A stretch of DNA of 64,000 nucleotides from Clusia tigrina (GCA_920105625.2 OV050030.1:29196516-29260515); one strand, 5' to 3'; counted from the stretch's first letter, positions 32,449 to 44,410 are shown. The notes: a model not told the origin generated them from the sequence alone. Numbers and translations: made by a program.

Positions 32449-33951
32449 ATGGCCACCAACAACGCTGATGGTGTAATAGAGGCTGCTGCTCCCAACTCAG
32501 AGTTGGCAATGCTAAAACAACAACGCAGCAACATGAAGAGAAACATCACCAATATTCAAAAAAAGGTAGATAAAGATGGCGACACGGCTGACTCCACCAT
32601 TTTGGAATGTCGGCTTCAAATTTTGGAGTCGTATTTTAAACAGTTATGTCACATTCAAGGGCAAATCGAAAAACTTAGCCCTACCGATGCTGCAAGGAGT
32701 GATTTGGAAGAACTTTTTATTGTTGCTAAGGCAAAAATAATGGGTTTACTGAACAACCGACGTGGCTCTATACAATTGGATCAAACATTACTCAACGCTT
32801 CAGTTCCTTGTACCCCACATCATACTCGTTTGCCTTCGCTTAAGTTGCCCAAGTTCGATGGAAAATATGGTGATTACAAACGTTTCATCACCACATTTAA
32901 CAACATGGTACATGAAAATTCTTCGATAACTGACGTCGACAAATTTAATTAGTTACTAAATTGTTTGTCGGGTCCAGCTTTAGCGGTTGTGGAACCATTC
33001 CAGGTAACCGAGGAGAATTATCCAAAGGCGCGAGAGAGGCTGGAGAGCCGATACGATAACAAGGTGCTCATATTTCTAGAGCATATTTCTACGTTGTTCA
33101 ATATTACTCCGATGTCCAAGGGTGACAGTAATTCATTACGAAACATCATTGATACTGTTGCAGCAATTCGTGGTTCGCTTCTATCGCTCGGGTCAGAGAT
33201 GGATGTTCTTAATGGACTTTTGACTCATATTGTTTTATCAAAATTGGACGCTGATTCTAAAATGAGCTATGATGAAAAACAAGAGTTCAAATCGTTGCCT
33301 TCGTGGGATACCTGCTATGATGTTTCAAGCCATCGCTGTCAGTTTTTGGAAAGTCATGGAAAAAGGGTTGAAGTACGTGACAAATCCAAAGGTGCAACCC
33401 CAAAGTCAAACACCTCCAAGTCGTCTCATACCTTTGTAAACTCAAACTCGAATTGCGCATACTGTAGCTCTTCGGACCACAATATATCAACATGTTCATC
33501 GTTTTCATCGATTGCTGTTTCCGAAAGATTTAATTTTATAAAAAGTAATAATTGCTGCATCAATTGTCTCCGTAAAGGTCATATGCTGTCGAAATGCTTA
33601 TCGAAATCCCGTTGTCGTGTATGCCACTCTCTGCATCATACTCTGTTGCACAAATATTCTGGTTCTGCGCAAGCTGATAATTCAACATCACAAGTTCAAT
33701 CTCAAACCTCTTTTGGAAATCAAACCAACCCAGTCTCATTCGTAGTCCGCTCATTTAAACGGGCCCTCATCCCCACTGCTGTTGTTCTTTTGAAGGATTC
33801 CAGTGGCACCTTTCATCCGGTAACGGCTCTGCTTGATTCGTGTTCCGAAATTAATTTCATGTCGGAGGAAACTGCAAAAAGATTCCGATTGAAGTCTCAG
33901 CCGTATTATCAGTACGCACAAACATTAAATCATCGGTTTGCGCTACAGTAA
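32449..33951 (+). pseudogene. BEL/Pao gag and protease region, disrupted
   Basis: Gag begins at ATG 32449 with a coiled N-terminus and LPSLKLPKFDGKYGDYKRF, the hallmark of BEL/Pao gag. A TAG at 32950-32952 interrupts it just before LLNCLSGPALAVVEPF; the same frame continues to 33951. A Cys/His array follows (CAYCSSSDHNISTC, CCINCLRKGHMLSKC, CRVCHSLHHTLLH). The aspartic protease starts TALLDSCSEINFMSEE, where the usual active-site Asp-Ser-Gly reads Asp-Ser-Cys. A frame change near 33945 moves the protein into the next frame. Position and order match the superfamily; the visible lesions suggest it is not autonomous now. Confidence 0.9.
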
Positions 33952-33959
33952 AGTCTCGT

Positions 33960-35873
33960 GTGAGTTCATTCCAGTGGTCCTCTACTTTTGCAGTTACTAA
34001 ATCAATATCAGCCCGGCAGCCTGGTGAGTCCATTCAAACATATCATTGGAAAATACCACAAACTCTCGAACTAGCAGATCCTTTTTTTTACAAACCACAA
34101 CATATTGATCTGTTAATCAGTACCGAAATATTTTTCGATTTGCTGCTCGATAACCGAATTTCCTTGGGAGAAGGTATGCCGTGTCTCACCAATACAGTTT
34201 TTGGCTGGATAGTTGGTGGAACTTTTAACGCGGGAGCAAGATCTTTATTGCCCACCTGCAATCTCGCTACTAGTTCTTTAAACATTGACTCCATTGTGGC
34301 CAAGTTTTGGGAAGTTGAGGAGTACGCTAATTCTCCAGCAAAATATTCACCGGAAGAAGAAGAATGCGAACGTCACTTTATGGAAAACGTGCGCATAGAT
34401 CAAAACAACAGAATTGAACTTCGTTTGCCGTTCAAGAAGTCGCCCGAAATATTAGGAGACTCATTTGAAATGGCTCGTAGACGTTTTCTGTCACTCGAAA
34501 GACGATTGGAACGTGATGCAACTCTAAAATCAATGTACGTCGAGTTTATGGACGAATATTTATCGCTTGGACACATGTCGCCCTACACTAAGTCGTTGAG
34601 TGGCCCGAATTATTTCATTCCACATCATTGTGTTCTTCGGCCACAAAGTAATACAACAAAAATAAGAGTCGTCTTTGATGCGTGTGCTCAAACTTCGTCG
34701 AATCATTCGTTGAATGATATACTCATGGTAGGCCCTACGATTCAGCAGGACCTTATCACAACGCTCTTTTCGTTTCGCTTAAATAAATTTGCTCTCACCG
34801 CTGACATAGCCAAAATGTATCGCCAATTTCGCGTCGATGAGCGTGATGTTAAGTATCAGCTCATATTGTGGAGAAGCAACAAAGAAGAAGAATTAAAAGT
34901 GTTTCAGCTGAACACTGTCACCTATGGCTTATCGTCGGCTCCATTTCTAGCAATCCGTAGTTTAATTTTCATTGCAGAAAAATATGGTAGCTCTTATCCG
35001 CTTGGCTCGCAAGTTCTTCGTGATGACCTCTATGTCGATGACGTTCTTACTGGATCGAACAACGTGGAAACGTTGCTAAAAAATAAACACGAACTTGTGA
35101 AAATACTGGAACTACATGGTCTGGAGTTAGCAAAATGGAACAGCAACTATGTCAACATCAGCAACACGCAAGATGACGAAATTCAATTTAAAATGGCTGA
35201 GGATGACGTCACCAAAACATTAGGTATGTCTTGGAAACCAAAAATTTATATGTTTTGTTTTCGATTCCAGTTGCCCAAGGTTGTCGCCCCCACGAAGATA
35301 TCCATTTTGTCAGTCGTTGCAAAAATTTACGACTTACTTGGACTTTTGAGTCCAGTTGTTGTTCGGGCCAAAATTCTACTCCAGGAAATGTGGATCCAAA
35401 ATTGTAACTGGGATGATATCATCAGTAATCCCCCTAAATCACTTTGGCTACAAATTCAAGAAGACCTCGAAAATATGGACAAAATTGAGGTACCTCGATA
35501 TGTGCTTACTACCCTAGCACACCGAGGAAAAATTCATGGTTTCGCAGACGCCTCTCAACGAGCATACGGTTGTTGTATTTACTATCGCGTTTGCTTTGAT
35601 GGTGTTTACAAAACTTCTCTTTTGATCGCCAAATCCAAGGTTGCACCTATCAAGACCCAATCATTTCCTCGCCTCGAATTATGTGCCGCTGTTTTGTTAA
35701 GCCAAACATGGCACAAAATCAAACCAAAAATTGAAAAATTCGTTTCATCAATCTATTTTTGGACAGACTCGAAAATAGTCCTACAATGGCTCAAACTACA
35801 TTCATCAACTTTACAATGTTTCGTCGCTAATCGAGTCTCAGAACTACAAGAAAACACTAGAGATATTTTTTGA
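33960..35873 (+). pseudogene. BEL/Pao pol: reverse transcriptase and RNase H, ends at a premature stop
   Basis: The open frame contains the post-protease segment (STEIFFDLLLDNRISLGEGM, FGWIVGG), RT with TKIRVVFDACAQTSSNHSLN, FALTADIAKMYRQFRV, FQLNTVTYGLSSAPFLA and the catalytic block LYVDDVLTG (35031-35042 encode YVDD), then the RNase H-type domain with IHGFADASQRAYGC and SFPRLELCAAVLLSQ. The frame stops at TGA 35871-35873, just before RHVPSKSNPADIVSRG, which in related elements is continuous coding. The catalytic residues visible are kept, so this part decayed little. Confidence 0.92.
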
Positions 35874-37601
35874 AGACATGTTCCTTCGAAAAGCAACCCA
35901 GCGGATATCGTTTCCCGGGGTTGCAGTGGCCAGGATTTGCCCCATACAATTTGGTTCAGAGGTCCAACTTTTCTTCAGGAACACGATTCAAATTGGCCAC
36001 CTACTGAAGAAGACACATCCATTAGCCCATTAGAACGCAGAAAGGCAGCTGTTTTTAAATACTCTGACGTCACATCAAGCATCATAGAAGGCGTTATCGA
36101 TAAGCATTCATCATATATTAAAATTATTCGAATTATTGCTTATATTTTCCGTTTATTCAACAGATGCCCAGTAAACCGTTCATTAAAGGCCCAGGATCTT
36201 GTTCATCTTCAACCTATCGAACTAGACCACACTTTTTTTCGAATCGTTGCTCACATTCAGCGATATTCCTTTGCAGATGACTTGAATGCAATGGCTAAAG
36301 GAAGAATTGTTCATCCATCGCTGCAGAAATTATCCCCATTTCTCCATGAAACCAATGTTGGCAGCGTCTTCGTCAATTTAATTCGAGTTGGTGGACGATT
36401 ATCCAATGCTCCAATTCCGTACGACGCACGGTTTCCAGTTTTGTTGCCCAAAAACCATCGGTTCGTGAAATTATATATTGAACAGTTGCATCGAAGTCAT
36501 TTGCATGCAGGTCCAAAGGTTTTACTGGGCATCTTGCGTCAGAAAGTCTGGATAATCAACGCTAGAGACGTGGTTAGAAAAGTTGTTCGCGACTGCGTTC
36601 ACTGCTTTCGTTATAAACCGAAATTGCTAAAGCCAATCATGGGTCATTTGCCAGCTGACCGCTTCAGAGCTCAACGTCCGTTCATAATTACCGGCGTGGA
36701 TTTTTTTGGCCCTTTTCTAACGTCTTATCGTATTCGAGGTAAAGTTCCATACAAAACTTATATTGCCGTTTTTGTTTGTTTTAGTTCAAAGGCAACGCAT
36801 CTGGAACTGGTGTCAGACTTGTCCACCAACAGCTTCATTTTGTGCCTCAAACGTTTCGTTGGTCGCAGAGGAATACCACAGAAGCTTTATTGCGATAACG
36901 CAACTAATTTTGTTGGAGCTCACAATAAGCTACACGAGTTGAAGCAGTTGTTTTTTAGTGAAACCATAGCTCACGAAATACGAACATATTCATCACAAAC
37001 CGGATTTGAATTTTGTTTTATACCCCCTCGTGCTCCACACTTCGGTGGCCTATGGGAGGCTGCCGTGAAATCTGTAAAAACGCTCCTCGTAAAAAATGTT
37101 GCTCAAGCCTACCTCACTTTTGAAGAATTGCAGACCCTTATCATCGAAGTCGAAGCAATTTTGAATTCACGCCCAATTTGCCCTCTGTCAGATGACCCTA
37201 ATGATGGCGAAGCGCTCACACCAGGCCATTTGCTCATTGGCTCATCACTAGTCGCTTTACCAGATCAAACCTTTGATGCTACCAAACAAACGTCGCTCAA
37301 CCGTTGGCAACGTATTTCGTTTTTAAAGCAACAGTTTTGGCATTTGTGGTCCCGTGATTACATTTCATCGTTGCAACAACGCTCAAAATGGTACTACATA
37401 CAACCTAACATCACGGAAGGGCAACTAGTCGTAATTCATGAGGACAACACTCCCCCGCAACAATGGTTATTGACTCGAGTAACCAAAACTATCGCCGGCT
37501 CTGATGGACGAGTTCGAGTGGTTGAGTTAAAATCAAAATCTGGCTCATTTCGTCGTCCAATACAAAAGGTGGCTCCCTTACTCTCTTCAAATGATGGTTG
37601 A
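35874..37601 (+). pseudogene. BEL/Pao integrase region
   Basis: Continues the pol frame after the TGA. It contains RHVPSKSNPADIVSRG, the zinc-binding segment LHRSHLHAGPKVLLG..CVHCFRYKPK, and the integrase core with the first Asp in ITGVDFFGPFLTSY (about 36690), the second in LYCDNATNFVGAHN (about 36890) and the Glu in HFGGLWEAAVKSVK (about 37050). NSRPICPL and TPGHLLIGSSLVALP follow. The C-terminal region RWQRISFLKQQFWHLWSRDY ends with the conserved BEL/Pao tail at 37601. The DDE residues are intact. Without readthrough of the TGA this part would need a separate start. Confidence 0.92.
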
Positions 37602-37626
37602 ACCAAGAGCTTCAACGGGGGGAGCA

Positions 37627-38100
37627 TGTTGGATAAGATCGCTCCATACATATTTATTATTATAAATTTTAAATTATTTAATGTTAATTTGTATTTCCTT
37701 TATTCCAGGCCACCCTAATAGTGTTTGTATATTTTGTTTAAGAAATAACAACATACGATATACATACGGTTATTAGTTCTTTCGTTTGACCAGTATGTAT
37801 GTGTGTTGTTGTTGCTCTTGGTCTCATCTTCGATGAGAGGAAGAATGACAACAACAACAGCAGCACAATTGCAAGAATTTACTTCCAATAGCTCATTCAG
37901 CCACTGCTTTGTTATTGTTATTCCCTTTTGCAGTCGCTGCTTAAAGTAAATGCTTTCCGTTTTTGTTTTGCATTTGGTGGTCTGGTGACAAATTACTTTG
38001 TATAATAAAAATCAGTTGAAAATAAGAGACGCGTACGAAAAGTTTAATTTTTTAGAGCGCTAGTTTGGGCCACAAAATAAATAAAGGTTTCTGCGCAACA
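37627..38100 (+). repeat. BEL/Pao 3' LTR
   Basis: Near-identical to the 5' LTR, differing for example at AATTTGTATTT for AATATGTATTT, TTCCAGGCC for TTCCGGGCC, and in a short stretch near 37970. It is followed by AATAC, the right target-site duplicate, and then the last 46 bp of the mariner. Confidence 0.93.
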
Positions 38101-38153
38101 AATACTTTTTGAAAAAATTGAAAATAACGGTTATTTTTTGATCACACCTCGTA

Positions 38154-40075
38154 TGTTTATATTATTGCCTAGAGCTACTTTCTTAGTTGATCAAACTATG
38201 TGTTTATTTTACAGACCGACAATAAATGTTGATCTATAGTTTGTACGTGTAAAATTTCTATACCAAGATAAAGTTTGTGGTTTTAGAGTAGAAGTAACCA
38301 CATATGTCAAGCACCAAAGGATCGAGCTGCCTGAAATTTTATTCGAAATGAAATCAAAGTTTTTGAAAGAAACCGGTACGATATAAATTAGAAGTATAAA
38401 ATGTCGAAAAATTTCGAATGTTGGTTGAGGGAAGTTTCCAAGACACAATTTCTAGAATGCTTCGGATGTGGATATGTGAGTATATAAGCAATTTAATTTG
38501 TTTAAACTGATTGGATTGTTAATATTAGTGGTTATCTGCTTCATGACTTTACGTGTTTTCCTCACTATCACCTTATTTGCTTTCACATGTTTCGTAAGTA
38601 AAATATCATTTTTCATCAGCATTTGGGCATCAGCAAAATTGTAAAATTTGACTCATGTTTCTCGAATCGAGAAAAATAGTTCACCCTGAAAACGTGGCAC
38701 ACGGTCTACATCTATTTGTGCAGAAACTTTGTAATCACCATCTGGAAATACCGACGGCAGCACAAACGCATTAACAGGAAAGCTATTTACCAGTAATTCA
38801 TGCTGAAATATAAAAACAAAAAATACTTAGCGAGCCTTCTAAATTACTTCAATAATTAGGAGATAGTTACTTCATAGGGACAGGAATGATTTATGTTCGA
38901 GTATGGGTGTATAGCATCGTAAATCCAGTATACAAATATATTTTTCTTTCCGCCTAAATATGCACATAAATCAAGGGTAACTTTTATCATAAATGGTTTA
39001 TAACCATTCGCACGCTTAAACATCCTTATGTGTAACTGAAAAAGATATCAAAAAAAGAAGATATTGAGGAGTTCTCTTAATTTGTATTAATTAGCAACGA
39101 TAAATTTTCAATAATTAATATGAATATTAATTTAAGTGAATCCAATTAATTAATAAAAACATTATATTAAGTGAATATTTTCAGTAAAGTTGTGCTATGA
39201 GCTATGAATGCATCTCTCTTACAGAAAGCTTCATAAGGTAAGAGGCAAATTTCTCATTCATTTAATAAGGTCTACAAATAAATTTGGAATATTTTCTCTT
39301 TAATATTTTTCTGACTTACTAATCCATGAGTAAGCGGACGCAACAGTATTAATCGCCCGAATCCTAGTTTTGTTGTTCGATTAATCGGTTTTATATAACA
39401 ATAATCAATGCGAGCATAAGTTGGATCCATTGAATTACAATCAAGGCGATTAGCAGTAATTTTATTAACACCGATCTGAAAAATTATTTATATATTATGA
39501 GTCTATACGTCTTTTAATTTGAAATACCCTTTTGCTCAGCATATTTCTCCCACCATTCGCCATAATATGGTTAGTAGTAAGCCAGAATAACCCCACGTAA
39601 TATCTCAGCAGTGTATATCTAACCATTTTGACGTATTCAGTGACTATTTGTTACTAAATAGAAGGGTTCCAATACGCAGGATTGAAATACATCATGTCTC
39701 TATACACAATAATCAGGGAAATTAGCGGAGTGTGAAAAGCATATTAATGGAAATAAACGTTTTGTAATTTTTTGAAATGAAATGGAGACTGGGTGAGCTA
39801 GAGAGGTATTGATAGTATTTATATTTGATTAATGGAATGGAAATGATAATGGTAAATTCTGTTTTTTTATAATTACTTATATACATAGAGCATGACTGGT
39901 AAACTCGTATATAAGCTAATATCTGTGAATGCTTTGTTTATGTGTGTGCAAATGTGATTCTTTAAACAGTAATTCTTAAATATAAAACTTTGTGCATTCA
40001 GTTTAAATATACTTGCAGTAATAATGGCATCAAATCGTGAACTATGTGAGGTATTGGTCCAAGAGCATATACTAT
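38154..40075. repeat. Tandem duplication unit 4, right part (around DUF1091 gene 4)
   Basis: Paralogous to about 24590-26540, from TATTATTGCCTAGAGCTAC onward. Similarity is lost at the TA microsatellite. Confidence 0.8.
38653..39626 (-). CDS. DUF1091 (DM8) secreted protein, tandem copy 4
   Basis: Exons 39626-39528, 39475-39320, 39035-38871 and 38802-38653 (TGA) give 189 aa; introns are 52, 284 and 68 bp in phase 0. The predicted signal peptide is MVRYTLLRYYVGLFWLTT. Landmarks are LDCNSMDPTYARIDYCYIKP, the sequon NRTT, MFKRANGYKPF, LDLCAYLGGKKNIFVYWIYD, NHSCPYE, FPDGDYKVSAQIDVDRVPR and SIRET. Compared with copy 3 it has several replacements (for example YARID for YGLFD) but no stop, frameshift or splice-site loss, despite the 7.6-kb transposon nest in its 3' flank. 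The family suggests a secreted, possibly lipid- or ligand-binding protein; the role is not established. Confidence 0.88.
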
Positions 40076-40077
40076 TC

Positions 40078-40081
<4 letters not shown>

Positions 40082-40163
<82 letters not shown>

Positions 40164-40164
40164 A

Positions 40165-40261
<97 letters not shown>

Positions 40262-40270
40262 ATATATGTA

Positions 40271-40331
<61 letters not shown>

Positions 40332-40345
40332 ATGCATATATACCA
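40082..40345. repeat. (TA)n microsatellite, about 260 bp, imperfect
   Basis: Almost pure TA with scattered TACA, TACAAG and TATATTTAT interruptions. The long ORFs that overlap it on both strands are low-complexity artefacts of Tyr/Ile repeats. Confidence 0.97.
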
Positions 40346-41935
40346 TTTTGATTAATCGCAACATACGGGTAAAGGCATATGAAATCATAAAAGAATACCT
40401 CCTGAACTTTTCTTGAGGCCACAGCAGCTTATTAATTGTATAGAACAGTTGAATAGTTGGTATACAATTTATTGAATTAAGTTAGTCAGTTCAGTTTGTC
40501 GAATTTTTTGTCTATTACTGTCATTATTATTTTGCTTTCGTTCAATTTCTCTATATTCAATATATTTATTTCAACAAGATTATAAATAATGTACTTAAAA
40601 TAACTGAAGCAATGTGTAGTTAACAACAGAAACGCTTTGTAATGCTCTACGAAGCTGCTTTAAAGAAGTCGAGAATTCCAGATTCATTAATATAGTTATG
40701 AACCGAAAACTGAATCAGCGGCAATAAAAACTTGCAACAATTCATTTGCTTTTTTGGGTAAATTGGACAGATAAATTCTCAAAAAAAATCTTGGATGTTT
40801 TCTTATATATAGAATATATTCTTTAAAATATGATCCAATGAGATAACAATCCTATTGCAATATGATTATATTCTGAAATGTGCTGTTCAGCTTTTTACAT
40901 GATAAATATAACTCATAATAAACACACTAAAAATAAGTATTTTTCGGTAAAGCCATGAACTCACAAACTAACTTTTTCCACCAAGTATTTCTCAGATGTG
41001 TCACTGGTAAAATTCAATTATGTACAATGTAATCATATTACACCATGGACTGAACAAAGAGATGTTAAATAATGTCTCTGCTGTGTAAACAATATAATTG
41101 TTCAATTGTGTAATCAAAAGCAACACGCACCATACTTCGATTTTCCAAATAATCCATAATAAGAAACAGAGTTCGTGTCTGTATCCAACGTTTGTGAGTA
41201 CCAAATTTTACACACTTTTTAAATTCAAGGTTGGCTCGGTGGTTAATCACACAAGTGTTTAAATATCAACATGATTGTTGAATAGGTGCGTGGATATTTT
41301 ATTGTACTCGTATTCGCCTTCATATTATAAATATACAATTGTAGTATTCCTATTGGGTTATTTGTCTTTTGTAAATATTCCCATTATATACTCTCTTCTC
41401 TCTTATATTCATATGTATTATGAGTTCTTATATACGTACTGTTACATTGTTATATATTAAGCCTAAGCTAAGTTAAACTAAATAAAGTACAATCAGTCTA
41501 GCACTGAACTCTGATAAGGAAACTCGTGGTTTCTTAAGACATTACAACAATAGAGTGGTATTTGTTTACACATATGTATTTATGTGCATAATAAAAAAAA
41601 CTGGAACGAATTTCGATGTAAAAGAAACCAAATTTAAATCGCACTCAAACGAGTGAAGAAGTCTGATGTCGGGTTATAACCCTGTTACTGCGTACTGAAC
41701 AAATACTAAATGTGTGTCATAAAATACCAGCCAAATTCTACGTGAGCAATCTGTTATTCACCTACTAGCCCTATTATATAGAGTTCCATAGTATTTACAT
41801 AGTATTCTACTAAACACAGCTCACACTCTTCGCAATGAAAGTAAAATATTTTCCAGTACTTTCATTTTCTGTCGTTTCGATTAATGTAAATATTTTATAA
41901 AATAATGCACGCCTTTATTATTATGTTCAAATTTT
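40346..41935. other. A+T-rich intergenic DNA
   Basis: No gene supported. Near 41440-41490 TATATTAAGCC is followed by AATAAAG, which could be an LTR relic, but no partner was found. Confidence 0.45.
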
Positions 41936-42400
41936 TCAAGTGGCCCCCAAATCCTTTCCAACTTTCCTGAAACGGGTGTTTAAGTTCCCAAAAGAATTTT
42001 CAACTACACGACGGCATGAAGAAATATTAAAGTTAAAATTCTTCTCATTTCCTGACTGGACAACGGAGAATGGGATAGGTTTCAGGATATTTTGGAACAG
42101 CTTGAACGCGGCGTCACCAATCAATAGTATTGTCTCTTGGATACCTTCATGATTTTAAATAGATTTTTGATTAGATTTTGAATATGTTGTTTGTGATGTG
42201 ATGTGCTTTTAGAGAAGACCCGCTGCTTCGTCCTGGTATTCCGACATTGATGTAAGTAAATCTATATCGATGATCACCTGCTGCAAACAGCACCGTTTAA
42301 TGCAATCTCTTGAAATTGAAAATCCTTCGGAGATTTGACTTCAATATGACACCCGTCTTTAATTGTTTCTTCTGTAGGAGGATAGACATCGAAAGCTTCA
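41936..42400 (-). pseudogene. PIF/Harbinger-type transposase remnant
   Basis: Minus-strand DDE-type transposase piece. The upstream part (about 42300-42190) reads AAGDHRYRFTYINVGIPGRS. After stops the better frame (42124-41936) has IGDAAFKLFQNILKP, NEKNFNFNISSCRRVVEN and SFGNLNTRFRKVGK. The order, with GDxAF followed by RRVVENxFG, is that of Harbinger (HARBI1-like) transposases. The N-terminus, ends and target duplicates are not visible. The plus-strand ORF on the same bases is a shadow. Confidence 0.75.
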
Positions 42401-43324
42401 TTATTAAAATTCTACATAGTTCTTTGCAAACGTGTCTACTAGTATTTCGCCCATAGTAAGTTCTACCAATCCCGAATTATTTTTTGTGGTTCAAAATTTA
42501 CTCTTCTGCAAATATTATTCATTTTGGTTTCCTTTATTTCAGAGCTGACATATTTCAAATATCGGGAAACTTTAATAGACCAATTAATTGCTTAAACTGA
42601 AAGTCAATGATTGTCAATGATTGTACGTCACACGTTTTTAGTAAAAACATTGTTTAAATACCACAAAACTTCAATAATAAGTTCAAGCTAATTATTGTCT
42701 GTTTATATTCGCATAGATTTTAACAGACCAAAGGACTCACCTGACTTCAGTCTTTCTTACTGGCTTTTGATGATGATAGAAATCCGCAAATTCTATTATA
42801 TTCCTTTCTACTTACAATTAATAATAAATATACTATTATATCATTTTGTATGCAGGGGGAATTATATTCCGAATGGTGATAGTTTAGTAGTAGTACATTC
42901 ATCTCATTAATTAAATATGCCCCTGCAAGCCATTTAACCTGTATTATAACACTCCCACTCTACCAGACTGATTAAACAAATACATTTACTTTGAGAGCGA
43001 CGTCAAATGAGCGACCATACGTCAATTGTTGCTTAGTTTCTGAAGTGTTCCCAAAATAGTCTATTTTAAAACGTACGCGACGCAACTAATATCGGTGTAA
43101 TTGCATAAACCAATTGCCGCACTTTTCAAGTAAATGATCTTCTAATGAACATATGATGGAAAATTGTCATAAACAAGTGTGTTAAAAATTTTATAAATAA
43201 AAAGAAATATGATTTAAATGAGTAGTGAAATATTTTTCTGCTTTCACTTTTAAGCACATGTTACAGTCTTATGTTCATTTCGATCTCTTAGATTGCCAGC
43301 ATGATTAAATTACGAGCATTAAAT
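42401..43324. other. A+T-rich intergenic DNA
   Basis: Nothing recognised. The ORF at 42695-42910 has no motif. Confidence 0.4.
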
Positions 43325-44330
43325 TAGCATTTCCAGAAAGTTGCAATCAACGAATTAAATGAATGCCCGGACGTGTTCCAGCAGATCTTGAAGTACTGCA
43401 AATATAGATCAAGCAGTTGCCCCACCTATGCGCACGCCAATTTTGATGGCTTTTCTACGTGGCTGCAAGTACAGCTTAGAATAAGTCCAATCAAAGTTGT
43501 ACAGGCACTCCACGCTCCGTTCAAATTATCCAGATTTATTCAGCTGCCGCATGATCCAGTATTTCGTGAAGTACTCAGTTTAGGGTACACGATATGAAAA
43601 TTTGATTACGGTATGCCATTTATTTTATTTGTTTTTTGTATTATATGATTTCTTTCACATCCGATAGAGCAGTCCTGTACATGCCAACGACACTAAAAGA
43701 TCAAGGAGCACGCATGTGCTTAATAACGTGCCTGTTTACATTCTCTCGATAAATACAATTCTTCGATTATTTTAGGAATTTTATTTGCCATCCAAAACAT
43801 TATTTAGTTGGAAGATGATTTTTCGAAGATGAATGATTTCGGATTTGGAAAAGGGAACACCGAAAGGATTTCTTTCAAATGACACCGACCGCAAGCAAGA
43901 AAATAGCAGTGTATTTGATGGAATCAACACCGTTACATTTAAAAGCATAAATCAACCTTCAATTGGTTTAGCGACAATATATAGTATGTTGAGACCGATC
44001 TCTCCAAGAAATATAAAACATATTCATATTTGTTCCACGATCATAGTAAGCTTTAAATGCCTCTTTTATAGATTCATATGTATGGGAAAAACTTGGACAC
44101 TTTCAATAAAGATAGTATGGCGGCAGTAATGGAACTATTGATGATTTTATCGAATATTTGGATTAAAAAATGAATGAGTACCGATTTTACTACAAGTATG
44201 AAGCTAATTAATGGCTCTGACAAGAAATTGTGCACCAGAATGCCCATCAATTTTGAAAATATGTTTGGAGGGTTCATTTCGCAAGATGACTTTAGATTAG
44301 CCTTTCTACCTGATTTGCCAGATGAGAAAC
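43325..44330 (+). pseudogene. CRAL-TRIO lipid-transfer protein pseudogene A
   Basis: Collinear but broken relative of the intact gene at 60224-61306. Pieces in order: QKVAINELNECPD (43334), IKQLPHLCAR, then in a shifted frame LMAFLRGCKYSLE (stop) and YPDLFSC (about 43520). A second-exon piece reads LYMPTTLKDQGARMC (about 43676), followed by INQPSIGLATIYSMLRPISP (about 43950). The third-exon equivalent reads YGGSNGTIDDF (about 44113), KMNEYRFYYKYEAN and a MPINFENMFGG-like end near 44250. Stops and frameshifts occur in every exon-equivalent. Order and orientation match the intact paralogue, so it arose by duplication, not retroposition. Confidence 0.82.
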
Positions 44331-44410
44331 CATAAATGTCGATTGTGCTTAATTTCCATTTCTCTATAAAAGAATGCCTTCTCGAGACAATTCTTTCCAA
44401 GCTCAATAAT

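Larger units (their letters stand above)
31462..38100 (+). mobile_element. BEL/Pao LTR retrotransposon
   Basis: A 6.6-kb element with two LTRs of about 475 bp (31462-31936 and 37627-38100), both TG..CA ended and differing at roughly a dozen visible positions. Internal order is gag, protease, RT, RNase H and integrase, the BEL/Pao order. A purine run ACGGGGGGAGC sits just left of the 3' LTR (about 37615-37625), and a likely primer-binding segment starts TTTTGGCGACC right after the 5' LTR (31937). The 5-bp target duplication AATAC fits the superfamily. No envelope frame is visible. The coding frame is broken at three points. Confidence 0.93.
30570..38151 (+). mobile_element. Mariner-family DNA transposon (mariner 3), internally deleted and hosting a BEL/Pao element
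   Basis: A different mariner lineage from 1 and 2. The terminal repeats CGAGGTGTGATCAAAAAATA and its reverse complement lie at 30570 and 38151, flanked by TA (30568-30569 and 38152-38153). The BEL/Pao element sits at 31462-38100 with a 5-bp duplication AATAC (31457-31461 and 38101-38105). Without it the mariner would be only about 940 bp. The paralogous empty site in unit 3 is at about 24571-24606. Confidence 0.93.

Noticed and set aside
37602..37626. Possible envelope gene in the BEL/Pao element
   Set aside because: Only 25 bp separate pol and the 3' LTR, so there is no room for one.
39873..40422. Long overlapping ORFs on both strands of Tyr/Ile repeats
   Set aside because: They are translations of the TA microsatellite and carry no gene signal.
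41940..42152. Plus-strand ORF opposite the Harbinger relic
   Set aside because: The minus frame has recognisable transposase motifs; this one does not.
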